From NCBI RefSeq assembly GCF_000800455.1, contig NZ_CP007456.1, positions 1,612,001 to 1,676,000 on the forward strand: DNA of 64,000 nucleotides. The letters are read 5' to 3'. Both the position numbers and the translations under genes were made by a program. The stretch comes from Bifidobacterium catenulatum PV20-2 (GTDB lineage: Bacteria > Actinomycetota > Actinomycetes > Actinomycetales > Bifidobacteriaceae). Shown one piece after another: positions 1-8,100 of this stretch. A model generated the notes under the pieces. It was not told the origin of the DNA and did no database searches. It worked only from the letters and a program-made list of their open reading frames with translations. The first letter of the stretch is position 1, and each line of letters starts with the position of its first letter.

Positions 1-564
1 GTCAGCCAGAATCAGACCTGGATTGAGAACCAACGCCATGGCGATGACGATACGCTGTTTTTGGCCGCCTGAGAACTGATGCGGATAGTAGTCAATTCGA
101 GTTTCGGCATCAGGAATACCTACTTTTTTGAGGATATCCACGGACTTGGCACGAAGCTCCTTCTTGTCTTTCATGCCGTGAGCGCGAAGTCCCTCTTCGA
201 TTTGCCATCCAATGGTGTACACCGGATTAAGTACCGAATTAGGTTCCTGGAACACCATGGCCGCTTCTGATCCGCGCATACGGCGCAGATCTTCTCCGGA
301 AAGGGACAGTACGTCAAGCTGCTCATTGCCTTCACGGTTCGACAGATAAATCGCGCCGGAAGTGGTTGCTGTCTCCGGCAACAGCTTGATAATCGAACGT
401 GCTGTCACGGATTTTCCGGAACCTGATTCGCCGACCACACCCACCACGGTTTTGCGTGGGATGGTGAAGCTAATCTTGTCGATGGCTTTGATGGATCCTG
501 CGTCGGTCATGAAGGAAACGCTCAGATCCTTGACTTGCGCAAGATTGGTTTGTTCGTCACTCAT
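1..564 (-). CDS. Oligopeptide ABC transporter ATPase (OppD/DppD type), C-terminus cut by window edge
   Basis: This is the first 188 codons of an ABC ATPase of the peptide/nickel importer family, which hydrolyses ATP on the cytoplasmic face to power the two permeases encoded just upstream in the operon. The start ATG at 564 lies 4 nt after the permease stop. The translation shows a Walker A motif (GESGSGKS, about residues 45-52), the Q-loop region (MVFQEPNSVLNP) and the ABC signature (QFSGGQKQR). It then breaks off just before Walker B. OppD and DppD proteins are normally 320 residues or more, or about 600 when D and F are fused, and the cut prevents a choice between them. The order binding protein-permease-permease-ATPase is the standard Opp/Dpp order, so co-transcription from the oppA promoter is likely. 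The substrate cannot be read from the sequence. Confidence 0.93.
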   Translation of the reverse strand, partial: MSDEQTNLAQVKDLSVSFMTDAGSIKAIDKISFTIPRKTVVGVVGESGSGKSVTARSIIKLLPETATTSGAIYLSNREGNEQLDVLSLSGEDLRRMRGSEAAMVFQEPNSVLNPVYTIGWQIEEGLRAHGMKDKKELRAKSVDILKKVGIPDAETRIDYYPHQFSGGQKQRIVIAMALVLNPGLILAD

Positions 565-568
565 TGCG

Positions 569-1741
569 TCACTCTTCTTCCTTGGAGCCCCATTCGGAGG
601 CGGTAAATGACGGGTCGCGATCCGTAACAGTCACTGGCTGATCGCTGGCTCCCATTGGATTCTTGGCGGCCGCGAGCTCGGCTATCACCTCGTTACGAAC
701 GCCCGGCTTCTGGCTGGGATCAACCGAAGTATCTTCGATGGATCCAACCACTTCACCAGCGGATTTGCGTGCACGCAGACGCGGGTCGGCAAGGTCATTG
801 AGGGATTCGCCCACCAAGGTGATACCCAGAACAATCAATACGATGGCGATACCTGGGAACACTGCGGTCCACCAAATGCCTGCGGTTACGTCCGACACGG
901 AACGATTCAGATCGTAACCCCATTCAGCGGCTGCGGTAGGTTCGATGCCGAATCCGAGGAAGCCCAATCCCGCAAGAGTCAGAATCGCTTCGGACGAGTT
1001 CAACGTCAGAATAACCGGTAACGTTCTGGTGGAGTTCTTAAGAAGGTGCTTGGTCATGATGCGCCATGTCGACGCGCCCACCACGCGAGCGGAATCAACG
1101 TAAGCGGATTCCTTGATTCGAATGACCTCGGATCGAATGGTACGGAAATACTGCGGAATATAGACCACGGTGATGGAGATACCCGAAGCGAGAATGCCAC
1201 TCCACAGACCAGACTGACCGCCGGAAATCATAATGGCCATCAGAATCGCAAGCAGCAGCGAGGGGAAAGAGTAGATGGCGTCGGCGATCATAACAAGCAC
1301 ACGATCCACCCAACCACCGAAATATCCGGAAACCAAACCGAGCAATACACCCGCGAAAATAGAAAGCAGCACAGCGATCACAATCGCAATGACCGCAGTA
1401 CGAGAGCCCCAAATCACACGGCTGAACACATCATAACCACCTGCGGTGGTACCCCAAATATGCTCGGATGAGGGTGCTGCCTGGGCTGGGAATGAAACTC
1501 CATTGGCATCTTTGAGCTGCGCATAGCCGTACGGTGCAATTACGGGCGCAAACAAGGCCACGAGCAGGAAGAACGCAGTGAGTAACAGGCCGGTAATCAG
1601 CATGCCTTTCTGCCAGCCGACCGCTACGCGAAGCTCCTTGATAATCGGAATCTTGGCCCAGAACGGAGCTTTCCTGTTGACTTTGAGATCGTTCAGACGA
1701 GTGTCACCCGGGACGGTGACGTTATTTGCTGATGCAGTCAT
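569..1741 (-). CDS. Peptide ABC transporter permease (OppC/DppC type)
   Basis: This 390-residue integral membrane subunit belongs to the peptide/nickel ABC importer family. A hydrophobic segment near residues 50-70 (GLLLTAFFLLVALFAPVIAP) is the first OppC transmembrane helix. A periplasmic loop follows (HIWGTTAGGYDVFSRVIWGSR, in which G-T-D-x-x-G-R-D is the family theme). The binding-protein-dependent transport domain covers about residues 110-330, with the EAA-like loop ESAYVDSARVVGAS that contacts the ATPase. The C-terminus extends about 70 residues beyond the last helix (an acidic tail ending EEE). This tail is longer than in E. coli OppC, and long tails on this subunit are common in actinobacteria. 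The gene starts 1 nt after the preceding permease stop and ends 4 nt before the ATPase start, which indicates tight translational coupling. Function as the second half of the translocation pore is inferred from family and order. Confidence 0.94.
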   Translation of the reverse strand: MTASANNVTVPGDTRLNDLKVNRKAPFWAKIPIIKELRVAVGWQKGMLITGLLLTAFFLLVALFAPVIAPYGYAQLKDANGVSFPAQAAPSSEHIWGTTAGGYDVFSRVIWGSRTAVIAIVIAVLLSIFAGVLLGLVSGYFGGWVDRVLVMIADAIYSFPSLLLAILMAIMISGGQSGLWSGILASGISITVVYIPQYFRTIRSEVIRIKESAYVDSARVVGASTWRIMTKHLLKNSTRTLPVILTLNSSEAILTLAGLGFLGFGIEPTAAAEWGYDLNRSVSDVTAGIWWTAVFPGIAIVLIVLGITLVGESLNDLADPRLRARKSAGEVVGSIEDTSVDPSQKPGVRNEVIAELAAAKNPMGASDQPVTVTDRDPSFTASEWGSKEEE

Positions 1742-1742
1742 G

Positions 1743-2834
1743 TCAGTACCTCACTCTCGGATCCACCAACGCGGCGATAACGTCAACGATGAAGTTGACG
1801 ACGGCCACGATGATGGCGATCAGAATCACGATGCCCTGCACAGCTACGAAGTCACGCGCTTTCAGATATTGGGACAACATGAATCCGAGTCCCTTCCATT
1901 CGAAGGTGGTTTCGGTAAGCACCGCGCCGGCGAGCATCAATGCGATCTGCATGCCCATAACGGTGATGATTGGAATAAGCGCCGGCCGCCATGCGTGCTT
2001 GCTGAGCAGACGTTTTTCGGCGACGCCACGCGAACGCGCAGCCTCGACATAGCCGGAATTGTAGGTGGAAATCACATTGGTACGCACCAAACGAATGAAC
2101 ACGCCTGCGGTGAGCAATCCCAATGCCAGCGCAGGAAGTACGGCGTGGCGCAACACGTCGGCGAGCACGCTCATATCACCCAGCTGCAGTGCATCGATAA
2201 TGTAGAAGCCGGTCGGAGAGACGAGTCGGGTGAACTGCATTTCCGAAGACAACGAGCATCGACCGGATGCCGGCAACACATTCAGCCAGATGGCGAAAAT
2301 GAGTTTGAGGACCAATCCCAAGAAGAACACGGGGGTGGCGTAGCACAGAATGGCAAAGGTTCGAATGCCTGCATCGGCAGCGTGATCGCGTCTGCACGCA
2401 GCTACACGACCTAAGCCGATGCCTACGATCAAAGCAACAATGAGCGATAGGAGCGCCAACTCGAAAGTCGCTGATCCGTAATGAACAAGAATGCTGATAA
2501 CCGGCTGATTATCAGTCAATGTAGTGCCGAGATCCCCATGGAGCAACCCCCCAAGGTAATCGATATATTGCACAATAAGAGGACGGTCGTAGCCGGCCGC
2601 ATGAATACGTTTTTGCAACTCGTCAGGGGCAAGACGACCACCCAATGCCGCAGAAATAGGATCACCAGTAGCTCGCATCACAAAAAACACGACGGTGACG
2701 AGAATGAAAACGGTTGGAATAATAAGTAGGAATCGAGTCAGGACAAAACGGAAAAATCCGCCTGACAAATGATTCTTTTTGGCTTGTTTCGGCTTCGTCT
2801 CTTGAGAGACGGCCGGAGCTGCTGTGTCTGACAC
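1743..2834 (-). CDS. Peptide ABC transporter permease (OppB/DppB type)
   Basis: A 363-residue permease forming the other half of the translocation pore with the adjacent OppC-type subunit. After a lysine-rich cytoplasmic N-terminus comes the first transmembrane helix (FLLIIPTVFILVTVVFFVMRA) with the OppB-type sequence GDP after it. Further helices include LALLSLIVALIVGIGLGRVAA. The EAA loop GYVEAARSRGVAEKRLLSKHAWRPALIPI is a clear ATPase-contact motif. The domain runs to the C-terminus. A 168-bp gap containing a stem-loop separates it from the binding-protein gene, as is usual in Opp operons, where binding protein is made in excess over permease. Confidence 0.94.
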   Translation of the reverse strand: MSDTAAPAVSQETKPKQAKKNHLSGGFFRFVLTRFLLIIPTVFILVTVVFFVMRATGDPISAALGGRLAPDELQKRIHAAGYDRPLIVQYIDYLGGLLHGDLGTTLTDNQPVISILVHYGSATFELALLSLIVALIVGIGLGRVAACRRDHAADAGIRTFAILCYATPVFFLGLVLKLIFAIWLNVLPASGRCSLSSEMQFTRLVSPTGFYIIDALQLGDMSVLADVLRHAVLPALALGLLTAGVFIRLVRTNVISTYNSGYVEAARSRGVAEKRLLSKHAWRPALIPIITVMGMQIALMLAGAVLTETTFEWKGLGFMLSQYLKARDFVAVQGIVILIAIIVAVVNFIVDVIAALVDPRVRY

Positions 2835-2921
2835 GCGATGCTCCTTGATAAGGGGCCTGTACGGCTTTGATTACAACAATATCGAATCACTGCGCCGTTT
2901 CAGGCAGATAATTCGGGAAAT

Positions 2922-2952
2922 GGGGACCTCCGGCCATGGACCGGGGATCCCC
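2922..2952 (-). repeat. GC-rich stem-loop between oppA-type and oppB-type genes
   Basis: Arms ggggacctccgg and ccggggatcccc pair at 10 of 12 positions around a 7-nt loop. There is no T-run after it. Such intercistronic stems commonly act as partial terminators or RNA 3'-end stabilisers after a binding-protein gene, and that role is inferred here. Confidence 0.45.
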
Positions 2953-3002
2953 AGTGGTTTTCTATGCAGGCTACGGCAGGTTATGCCGCATGTCCGCACA
3001 TA

Positions 3003-4634
3003 TCACGCCTTGGTGACAGATGCGAAACGGAAACGGAAAGAAGCGTCGAGCACAACACCCTTCACGTTGGCGCCGGTAACTGCAACCTGCGCACCCTGCA
3101 GCAGCGGGATGGTGGACAGGTCTTCGGTTTCAAGGGTCTGAATCTTCTTGAGCAGATCCTCACGGGCGCTTTCGTCGGTTTCACCAGCCTGCTCCATAAT
3201 CAAATTGTTGATTTCGGAGTTGGAGTAAGCGTTGTTCACGAAGTTGCCGTCACGGAAGAACGGAGACAGATAGTTATCCGGGTCGGAGTAATCCGGGAAC
3301 CAGCCGAGCTGGTAGACCGGGTAGGATCCATCAGAATCCTCGGTAACAACACGGTCTTTGCTGTACTGAGTCCATTCGGTGGACTGCAGGTCGACCTTGA
3401 ACAGACCACCCTCCTCGAGCTGGGCCTTAAGAGCCGCATACTCGTCGGCGGAAGAGGATCCATAGTGGTCCGGATTGTACTGCAGCTTGAGCTCAACCGG
3501 GGTGGAAACGCCTGCGTCCTCAAGAACCTTCTTGGCCTTGTCGGCGCTCGGCTTGCCACTGCCATCACCATACGTGGTCTTGAAGGTGTCTTCGTGACCA
3601 GCCAAACCGTCCGGAATGTAGGAGTACATCGGGGTGTACGTGTCCTTATAGACCTTGGTAGCCAACTCCTCGCGGTCGATGAGGTTAGCGACGGCCTGAC
3701 GCACAGCCTTGGCCTTGTCGGCATTCGGCTCGTCGGACTTGGTGCCGTACGGCTGGATGTTGAAGTTGAAGACCAAGAAGCGTTCCTCACCGCCCGGGCC
3801 CTTGACGACCTTGACCTTGGAGTCCTTAGACAGATCATCGATGTCGGTCGGAGTCAGAGAACGGTAGGCCACGTCGACCTGTCCCTGCTGCACGGCCATC
3901 TTCAGGTTGGAAGAATCGGCAAAGTACTTAACCTGAACAGTGCTGTTCTTGGCTGGGGTCAGACCCTGATAAGAGTCGTTCTTGGAGTAGCCTGCGACCT
4001 CATTGGCCTTGTAGGAGGTCAGAATGTAAGGACCGGCGAAAGCCTTCTTCTTGATGATGGTGTCAGCATCAGTGAGCTTGTCGGCGGAGAAGACCTCTTC
4101 GTCGACAATCGGACCGGCCGGGCTGGAAAGCACCTGCTTGAGGGTCACATCGTTCTTGACTTTGGAATGGAACACCACAGTGGTGTCATCCGGCGTATCG
4201 ATGGATTCGATGTTGGCCAGCAACGAACTCGGACCATTCTCATCGTTGATCGTGTTGACACGGTCGAAGGAGAACTTGACATCAGACGAAGTCAGGTCGT
4301 GACCATTGGCGAACTTCAGGCCAGACTTGATCTTAACAGTGAACTCAGTGCCGTCGTCACTCCAAGTACCGTCATCCGCAGCAATGTCCGGAGACAGTTC
4401 AGAAGTGTTGTAGTCCTGCGCATACAGGAACGGGAACACATTGATTTGAACGGCATAGGAACCGTTGTCATAGGAGCCGGCAGGGTCAACGCTAGTAACC
4501 TTGTCTGTGGTGCCGACGGTAATGACATCCGCATTTCCCGATGCGGAACCGCTATCTTTTACTCCGCCGCATGCCGCGAGCGAGGCCAGCGCGGCAACCG
4601 AAACAGCTGCAGCGATAATCTTCTTGTGATTCAC
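3003..4634 (-). CDS. Extracellular solute-binding lipoprotein, family 5 (OppA/DppA type)
   Basis: This 543-residue lipoprotein captures oligopeptides or related solutes for the downstream ABC importer. I place the start at the GTG at 4634 because a good Shine-Dalgarno (aaagga) precedes it. A 23-codon upstream extension to 4703 is possible but would hide the signal sequence. The N-terminus has a short basic region, a hydrophobic stretch (IIAAAVSVAALASLAA) and a lipobox ending L-A-A-C, so the mature protein is lipid-anchored at Cys21. The SBP_bac_5 signature region is present (DGTWSDDGTEFTVKIKSGLKFANG), and the interior shows the usual two-lobe pattern (NFNIQPYG, VRQAVANLIDRE). Its length is normal for the family. 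The gene is divergent from the ROK regulator, which could control it, but no matching operator was seen on its side. Confidence 0.94.
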   Translation of the reverse strand: MNHKKIIAAAVSVAALASLAACGGVKDSGSASGNADVITVGTTDKVTSVDPAGSYDNGSYAVQINVFPFLYAQDYNTSELSPDIAADDGTWSDDGTEFTVKIKSGLKFANGHDLTSSDVKFSFDRVNTINDENGPSSLLANIESIDTPDDTTVVFHSKVKNDVTLKQVLSSPAGPIVDEEVFSADKLTDADTIIKKKAFAGPYILTSYKANEVAGYSKNDSYQGLTPAKNSTVQVKYFADSSNLKMAVQQGQVDVAYRSLTPTDIDDLSKDSKVKVVKGPGGEERFLVFNFNIQPYGTKSDEPNADKAKAVRQAVANLIDREELATKVYKDTYTPMYSYIPDGLAGHEDTFKTTYGDGSGKPSADKAKKVLEDAGVSTPVELKLQYNPDHYGSSSADEYAALKAQLEEGGLFKVDLQSTEWTQYSKDRVVTEDSDGSYPVYQLGWFPDYSDPDNYLSPFFRDGNFVNNAYSNSEINNLIMEQAGETDESAREDLLKKIQTLETEDLSTIPLLQGAQVAVTGANVKGVVLDASFRFRFASVTKA

Positions 4635-4888
4635 TATGGAATCCTTTCTCTTCCTGCTGTCGTAATTGGCACTCCAAAACGACGTGCCACAAGGGTAGGG
4701 CACACTTTGTTAGCGGAACATTTCACGGAAGCTCATTTTGCGATGTCACCCTTTCTCGATCTAACAAAAACTCAGCAATCACAACGGTTTTGCAGTTAAT
4801 ATTTTTCTGAAAAGTGTGTGTCAAATAATGAGACAGCCAATCCCATATTGAGAATCGACGGTCCTTGTGACACGCCGAAAGACGGAAC

Positions 4889-4917
4889 TTGCATCAACTA
4901 ATTAACGGCGTTAATAT
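4889..4917 (+). promoter_or_regulatory. Sigma-70-type promoter of the ROK regulator gene
   Basis: TTGCAT (4889-4894) and TAATAT (4912-4917) are separated by exactly 17 bp, predicting a start near 4924 and a leader of about 40 nt. The leader carries the strong Shine-Dalgarno aaggaggtg just before the ATG at 4965. Confidence 0.6.
4901..4915. promoter_or_regulatory. 15-bp palindromic operator inside the ROK promoter
   Basis: The sequence attaacggcgttaat is a perfect inverted repeat (ATTAACG, central G, CGTTAAT). It fills the spacer and overlaps the -10 element of the promoter, the position expected for repression. Autoregulation by the ROK protein encoded immediately downstream is inferred. Confidence 0.6.
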
Positions 4918-4964
4918 ATCAACTACTTCAACGAAGGGTCCGTGCACTGGCGCAAGGAGGTGTT

Positions 4965-6167
4965 ATGAGTAATTACAGCGCTCAGCAATCATCGATTTCC
5001 GAAAACAATCGATCCCGCATCCTGCAATACCTGTATCACAACGGCATCTGCTCACGTGCGCAAATCGCAAAAGCAATCGGATTGACCCCTGCGGCAATCA
5101 CCAAAATCACGGCAAAACTGCTCGCACAGGATATCATCGAAGAAACCGGCGACATGGAAGGCGATAAGAATCGTCGTTCCATCGGGTTAAATCTCAACTG
5201 CGGAAAATACCATGTGATTGGCTTGAAATTCGCACGAAGCTTGGTGCAAATCGGTCTGTTCGACCTGAAATGCAACCGTATTTCGCTTACCGATCTTCCG
5301 ACCGTCAGCGAAGAAAACATCGACGAGACAGTCAAGCAGATCCACAACACCATTCGTCACCTCATCGCCGAAGACGAGAAAATCGTGGCAGTCGGCATGG
5401 CAGTCCCCGGACCGTACCTTGTCGAAGAAGGGCATACCGCACTCGTCTCCTCCATGCAGGGCTGGCGCAAAGTCAATTTCATCAAGGAATTCAGCGAAGC
5501 CTTCAATGTGCCCGTATTCGTGGAACAGGACGCACGTGCAGGAGCCTTGGCACAGTTCCTGTTCAACCCGGAGCCGTCCGAAGGATCGCTCGCTTACTAT
5601 CTGCTTGGCGAAGGCATCGGCCTTGGCATCATCGATAACGGTTCGATCTATTACGGGGCGCATGGCACGGCCACCGAAATCGGACACATCTCCGTTGACG
5701 TCAATGGCAAACCCTGCGATTGCGGCAATTACGGGTGTCTCGAACGTTACTGCTCGGCCAATGCGATTCACGAGCGGCTCAACAAGCAGCCAAGCATTGT
5801 CCCAGGATGCGAAACCATGACCCACGCACAGGCGTGCACCGCACTGTTCGCCAAAGCTTCCACGGGAGACAAGGCGGCCACGGAATTGACTTCCGAAGTC
5901 GCACGATATATCGGATACGGCGCGGTCAACATCATCAACGCCTTCAATCCGACGCATATCGTGCTGGGAGACATCATTTCCCAAGCAGGCCAACCCCTGC
6001 TCGACGAAGTCAAAAGGGTCGTTCGCGAGCGTACCATTCCCGAAATCGAGCACGATACCGAAATCACTCTGTCCAGCCTTCCGACGGACGCCACCGTCAC
6101 CGGTGCCGCAGCTGTGGCCATCACCAATTTTCTAGAACATCCTTCGATGTTCTTTGACGTCGCATAG
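4965..6167 (+). CDS. ROK-family transcriptional regulator (NagC/XylR type)
   Basis: A 400-residue sugar-responsive repressor. Residues 10-70 form a winged helix-turn-helix (SRILQYLYHNGICSRAQIAKAIGLTPAAITKITAKLLAQDIIEE), followed by a ROK (repressor, ORF, kinase) domain. The ROK zinc/sugar motif is intact as HISVDVNGKPCDCGNYGCLERY, with the C-x-C-x4-C cysteines and the preceding GHxx histidine. The ATP-binding glycine motif of true kinases is weak (VAVGMAVPGPY is the hinge), so DNA binding rather than phosphorylation is the likely activity. The start is supported by the Shine-Dalgarno aaggaggtg. A fructokinase gene follows 27 nt later, so the natural inducer is probably a sugar handled by that kinase. 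Neighbouring importer genes on the other strand are a second possible target. Confidence 0.9.
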   Translation: MSNYSAQQSSISENNRSRILQYLYHNGICSRAQIAKAIGLTPAAITKITAKLLAQDIIEETGDMEGDKNRRSIGLNLNCGKYHVIGLKFARSLVQIGLFDLKCNRISLTDLPTVSEENIDETVKQIHNTIRHLIAEDEKIVAVGMAVPGPYLVEEGHTALVSSMQGWRKVNFIKEFSEAFNVPVFVEQDARAGALAQFLFNPEPSEGSLAYYLLGEGIGLGIIDNGSIYYGAHGTATEIGHISVDVNGKPCDCGNYGCLERYCSANAIHERLNKQPSIVPGCETMTHAQACTALFAKASTGDKAATELTSEVARYIGYGAVNIINAFNPTHIVLGDIISQAGQPLLDEVKRVVRERTIPEIEHDTEITLSSLPTDATVTGAAAVAITNFLEHPSMFFDVA

Positions 6168-6194
6168 CACGCCACAACCAAAGAAAGGAACACC

Positions 6195-7094
6195 ATGTCC
6201 AAGCCAATCGTCATCTCTCTCGGCGAAATCCTGTGGGATATGCTCCCCACCGGCAAGCGTGCCGGCGGCGCACCCGTCAATTTCGCATACCATGCGTCTC
6301 AGAACGGCGCGGAAAGCTTCGCCATCAGCGCGGTCGGCAACGACGAACTGGGCAATGAGCTGCTTGCAGACGCCCATAAGGCCGGCATCAACACGCTGGT
6401 GCAGGCCAACGAATACCCGACCGGCACGGTTGATGTGGCTCTGACCAACGGCATTCCGGAATACACCATCATCGAAAACGTGGCATGGGATCACATCAAG
6501 CTCACCGACGAGCTCATTGAAGCCGTATCCAAGGCCGACGCCGTCTGCTTCGGCACCCTCGGCCTGCGCTCCCCCGAATCCCACGACACCATCATCGAGC
6601 TGCTCAAGCACACCAAGGAAGGCGCACTGAAGTTCTTCGACATCAACCTGCGCGCCAACTTCTACTCCAATGAGCTCATCGAAGAGCTGCTCGGCTACGC
6701 GAACATCTTCAAGATCAACGACGAAGAGCTGCTCATGATGCGCGACAGGTTCTCCATTCCTGAGTGCAATGACACAGGGGCATGCAAGTGGTTCATCGAC
6801 CGCTTCAACCTCGAGTACATCATCCTGACCGGCGGTGCCACGTTCAGCACCGTCACCGCCAAGAATGGCGAAGTCTCCACCCTGCTGACCCCGCATGTCG
6901 AGGTTGCAGATACCGTCGGCGCCGGCGATTCCTTCTCCGGCTCCTTCACCGGCAAGCTGCTGACCGGTGCTCCACTCAAGGAAGCGCATCGTGCCGCCGT
7001 GAACACCGCTGCCTACGTGTGTACCAAGGAAGGCGGCTGGCCGACATACCCAGCGGAAGGCGTTCCAGATTATCTCGCCGAAGCCGGTAAGTAA
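6195..7094 (+). CDS. frk: PfkB-family fructokinase
   Basis: This 299-residue ribokinase-superfamily sugar kinase most likely phosphorylates fructose to fructose 6-phosphate (EC 2.7.1.4), which enters the bifid shunt. The N-terminal substrate-binding segment is GEILWDMLPTGKRAGGAPVNFAYHASQNG, with the GG hinge and N-F of fructokinases. The C-terminal signature DTVGAGDSFSGSF (about residues 238-250) supplies the anion hole and the catalytic Asp. Length is typical. A Shine-Dalgarno (aaagaaagga) precedes the ATG. It sits 27 nt behind the ROK regulator and is probably co-transcribed with it, ending at a strong terminator. Bifidobacterium longum has a characterised Frk of this family. Identity with that gene is inferred from family, so other ketose or hexose substrates cannot be excluded. 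Confidence 0.85.
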   Translation: MSKPIVISLGEILWDMLPTGKRAGGAPVNFAYHASQNGAESFAISAVGNDELGNELLADAHKAGINTLVQANEYPTGTVDVALTNGIPEYTIIENVAWDHIKLTDELIEAVSKADAVCFGTLGLRSPESHDTIIELLKHTKEGALKFFDINLRANFYSNELIEELLGYANIFKINDEELLMMRDRFSIPECNDTGACKWFIDRFNLEYIILTGGATFSTVTAKNGEVSTLLTPHVEVADTVGAGDSFSGSFTGKLLTGAPLKEAHRAAVNTAAYVCTKEGGWPTYPAEGVPDYLAEAGK

Positions 7095-7115
7095 TCCTAC
7101 CCCCCTATCATCACC

Positions 7116-7150
7116 AACGAGGCCACGTCTGCCATCATGGCCTCGTTTTT
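7116..7150 (+). terminator. Intrinsic terminator of the ROK-frk operon
   Basis: A perfect 10-bp stem (aacgaggcca / tggcctcgtt) with a 12-nt loop is followed by a T-run, 22 nt after the fructokinase stop. Confidence 0.85.
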
Positions 7151-7394
7151 CATGCTCATATTCAATCCGCAATTGGTGCAATCCCGAACTCCTATGCCCG
7201 ACCATGGTTCAGCCGGGCCAATATGACGTTCTGCGAATTGGTCATGAATTATTTCGACATTCAGGTCAGGCAGTAAGTCCATGTTCCGACTTCGCTCACA
7301 GCACAAGAAAAGCAGCATATGATTTGCGATTATTGACATTCCGTGATATCTTGAAAAGTCCGGTCTTGCACCGGGTGCTTGATAATTCAAGATT

Positions 7395-7788
7395 GGGGAT
7401 GATCGGTTTCGACGGTGACCTGTTCGTCGCAGGGAAGCGTGCCGAGAACGTAGGGTCCGCTCGTGGATGCCCCCTACAAAAGAATAAGTGCTAAATCTAA
7501 CCGCACTGAGTTCGCTCTCGCTGCCTGAGCTTCGCGCCAGGATTAACCAGTGAGCAGCCGCTCCGTTCACTCCTTCTCGTCTTTGGGAGGATGTTGAGCG
7601 TCGTTAAGAAGACTTGCTTTGTCGGCTGAGCCACAGGGCCGGCAAGGGACTTTTACTGTAGATATGCTCGCCATCAGTTGTCTGCGACATCGATGGGGGC
7701 AGAAAAACCGCCGCACGGCCAGCAGACTACGCACGTAGAAGACTGAGGGTTCGGTTATCGGACCGGGGTTCAATTCCCCGCATCTCCA
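7395..7788 (+). ncRNA. ssrA: tmRNA (transfer-messenger RNA)
   Basis: This 394-nt RNA rescues stalled ribosomes and tags truncated proteins for proteolysis. The 5' end ggggatg pairs with catctcc near the 3' end to form the acceptor stem, and the T-arm (gaccggggttcaattccccg) has the invariant ttcaat loop. CCA is not encoded. The resume reading frame begins with GCT at 7490 and encodes the tag AKSNRTEFALAA, with a TGA stop at 7526-7528. The tag ends ALAA, the expected protease-recognition end. The intervening hairpins fit the pseudoknot-rich tmRNA architecture, though I did not fold it fully. It lies in tandem after the frk terminator and has its own downstream terminator. A 132-codon open frame crossing it on the other strand is an artefact. 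Confidence 0.97.
7490..7528 (+). other. tmRNA tag-peptide reading frame
   Basis: Twelve sense codons encode AKSNRTEFALAA, ending in TGA. This is the proteolysis tag appended to nascent chains on stalled ribosomes. Confidence 0.95.
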
Positions 7789-7794
7789 CGGATT

Positions 7795-7820
7795 AAAAGC
7801 CGCCAGAAATGGCGGCTTTT
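7795..7820 (+). terminator. Intrinsic terminator of tmRNA
   Basis: A perfect 11-bp stem (aaaagccgcca / tggcggctttt) with a gaaa tetraloop lies 6 nt after the tmRNA 3' end. Confidence 0.9.
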
Positions 7821-8100
7821 CCTTTATTTCCAACGATTTGCGACTGTTGTTGACGTTTATCGAGATTACGAAAATCACGTCGTTTTCTAAAAAATGTTGC
7901 CAAAACGTTGCCACGGAACAAGCCCCCGAACAACAAAAAGCCCCTCCCTCAGCAATGAACCGCACCTCCGATCATCGAATCTGAATTTCTTCAGTCCAAC
8001 AATCGGGGTGCGGTTCACGCAAGGCAACTGGGGCCCTTCATATATCAAACCTGATACTCAACGTATGCAATTCCCCCTATTTTCAGCGACGTCTTCACCA
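7821..8100. other. 280-bp gap between tmRNA and ftsQ
   Basis: I see no gene here. The gap contains an interrupted inverted repeat at 7957-8018 (gaaccgcacc / ggtgcggttc, extended inward by ccgat / atcgg). It could end the minus-strand dcw transcript, although no close T-run follows. tmRNA 3' ends are common phage and island integration sites, but no integrase gene or duplicated attachment core was recognised. Confidence 0.5.
7957..8018. repeat. Long inverted repeat downstream of ftsQ
   Basis: The two arms, gaaccgcacctccgat and atcggggtgcggttc, pair over 15 bp apart from one bulged base, with a loop of about 31 nt. It lies about 80 bp past the ftsQ stop on the minus strand and may be the 3' boundary of the dcw transcript. 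Confidence 0.55.

Larger units (their letters stand above)
4635..4964. other. 330-bp divergent intergenic region, oppA-type gene / ROK regulator
   Basis: The region is AT-rich and contains no credible ORF. It must hold the promoter of the importer operon (leftward) and of the regulator (rightward). The rightward promoter and its operator are annotated separately. The oppA-side promoter could not be assigned with confidence. Confidence 0.6.

Noticed and set aside
2964..4799. Long (611-codon) open frame on the plus strand over the binding-protein gene
   Set aside because: It is antisense to a complete OppA-type lipoprotein with signal peptide and family motifs, has no Shine-Dalgarno or recognisable domain, and results from the high-G+C codon bias of the true gene.
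7333..7361. TTGACA upstream of tmRNA as a promoter -35
   Set aside because: No -10-like hexamer occurs at a workable spacing (the nearest, TATCTT, is only 8 bp away), so no promoter could be assigned.
7567..7965. 132-codon ORF on the minus strand across tmRNA
   Set aside because: It covers the tmRNA 3' half and terminator, and the translated piece is typical of a tRNA-like shadow.
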